A stretch of 64,000 nt of DNA from Flaccisagitta enflata (lineage: Eukaryota; Chaetognatha; Sagittoidea; Aphragmophora), in NCBI GenBank assembly GCA_965153355.1, contig OZ231126.1:36580001-36644000 (forward strand), given 5' to 3'. The translations under genes were made by a program, and so were the position numbers. The notes beneath the pieces are model-generated. The model was not told where the DNA came from and searched no databases. It worked only from the letters and a program-made list of their open reading frames with translations. This document shows positions 63,572-64,000 of the stretch, piece by piece. Within the stretch, counting starts at the first letter, position 1, and every line of letters starts with the position of its first letter.

Positions 63572-64000
63572 TTTATAAGAACATCATTTTTTGACCAAAG
63601 CCTTCGCAAGAGATAGCTACTAATAAAATAACTACGCTGTTCTTATAAACTAGGTTCTTATAAAAAATAAAGAGTGTATGAACCACTCTGATGTAACACT
63701 GTCTGGTAGGGGCGTCTTTCGGCCTTGCTACAGTCATATTCATGAAAATAATCGCCGTAACGAAATCTGCATTTCATCAGCCAATAATGAAAAAAAAAAA
63801 CTTTCAGAAAAAAAAATCATGAATTCGAACAACTCATTAAATGGAGCCTATTAGTGTTTAGTCTCCTTAGCTAGGGCAATAAACGAATTAGGTCAATGAC
63901 AGGTGGCCTATTACTTTTTCTTTGGTCCTTGAGTCGGGTTAGCCCAAACATTTGCCTACCTGGAGGACAGTCGGTCAGATAGTTTTACCTTGATTACGAC
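63572..64000. other. Right edge, TA-type MITE fragment and unassigned DNA
   Basis: About 63573-63677 is a relative of the 30340-31163 MITE (TTATAAGAACATC at one end, CTTATAAACTAGGTTCTTAT and GAGTG-TA at the other). No gene is seen after it. Confidence 0.5.

Overview
This is a repeat-dense stretch of an animal nuclear genome. It has multi-exon genes with GT-AG introns, an innexin (a gap-junction family of invertebrates, here with two cysteines in each extracellular loop), very long dinucleotide microsatellites, and many nested DNA transposons. There are no bacterial or viral features. The repeat style fits an invertebrate, possibly a spiralian, but the sequence alone does not fix the phylum.

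Genes. (1) At 47-155 and 1007-1299 lie two related terminal exons ending in a C-type-lectin-like FLCE motif. (2) An innexin runs from 8991 to 29247. I rebuilt ten coding exons (1851 nt, 616 codons plus stop) whose splice phases all agree; it ends in a long acidic and then basic tail. (3) At 43306-45783 lies a two-exon gene for a nuclear-looking protein with a Cys cluster resembling the DUF4801/MGA type. Its 90-nt intron contains an in-frame TAG. (4) At 50520-58024 a four-exon gene encodes Cys/His fingers, an XPG/FEN-like nuclease domain and a C-terminal CXC-type Cys array. It sits inside a 9.8-kb element with about 115-bp terminal inverted repeats and a TAT target duplication, and looks like an autonomous Academ-type DNA transposon.

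Transposons. Introns 1 and 2 of the innexin hold two copies, in opposite orientation, of a 4.4-5.8 kb element (CACACTGTTCCC ends, 4-bp target duplications, Chapaev-like), so exon 2 sits between inverted arms. Intron 4 holds a 3.3-kb foldback element with a ~525-bp internal tandem unit. An ~8-kb nested hAT-like complex occupies 33309-41257. Small hAT-type and TA-type MITEs carry clear target duplications.

The commonest repeat is a short family running from CAAGGCC to a terminal hairpin followed by CTAA. At least twenty copies or fragments are present. Different copies carry different hairpin stems, and in most copies where both can be read the 5' part carries a matching tag, so three sites have changed together. 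A second group (four elements ending GGAAAAAAGTCG / CGACTTTTTTCC, Helentron/HINE-like) shows a similar link between ends; three of its four copies lie inside the Academ-like element.

The remainder is intergenic or intronic DNA with microsatellites, a 20-bp GAGGCYCAAATCCCAGCCT minisatellite, and C-rich and purine-rich satellites. Most long reading frames in it are translations of simple repeats.
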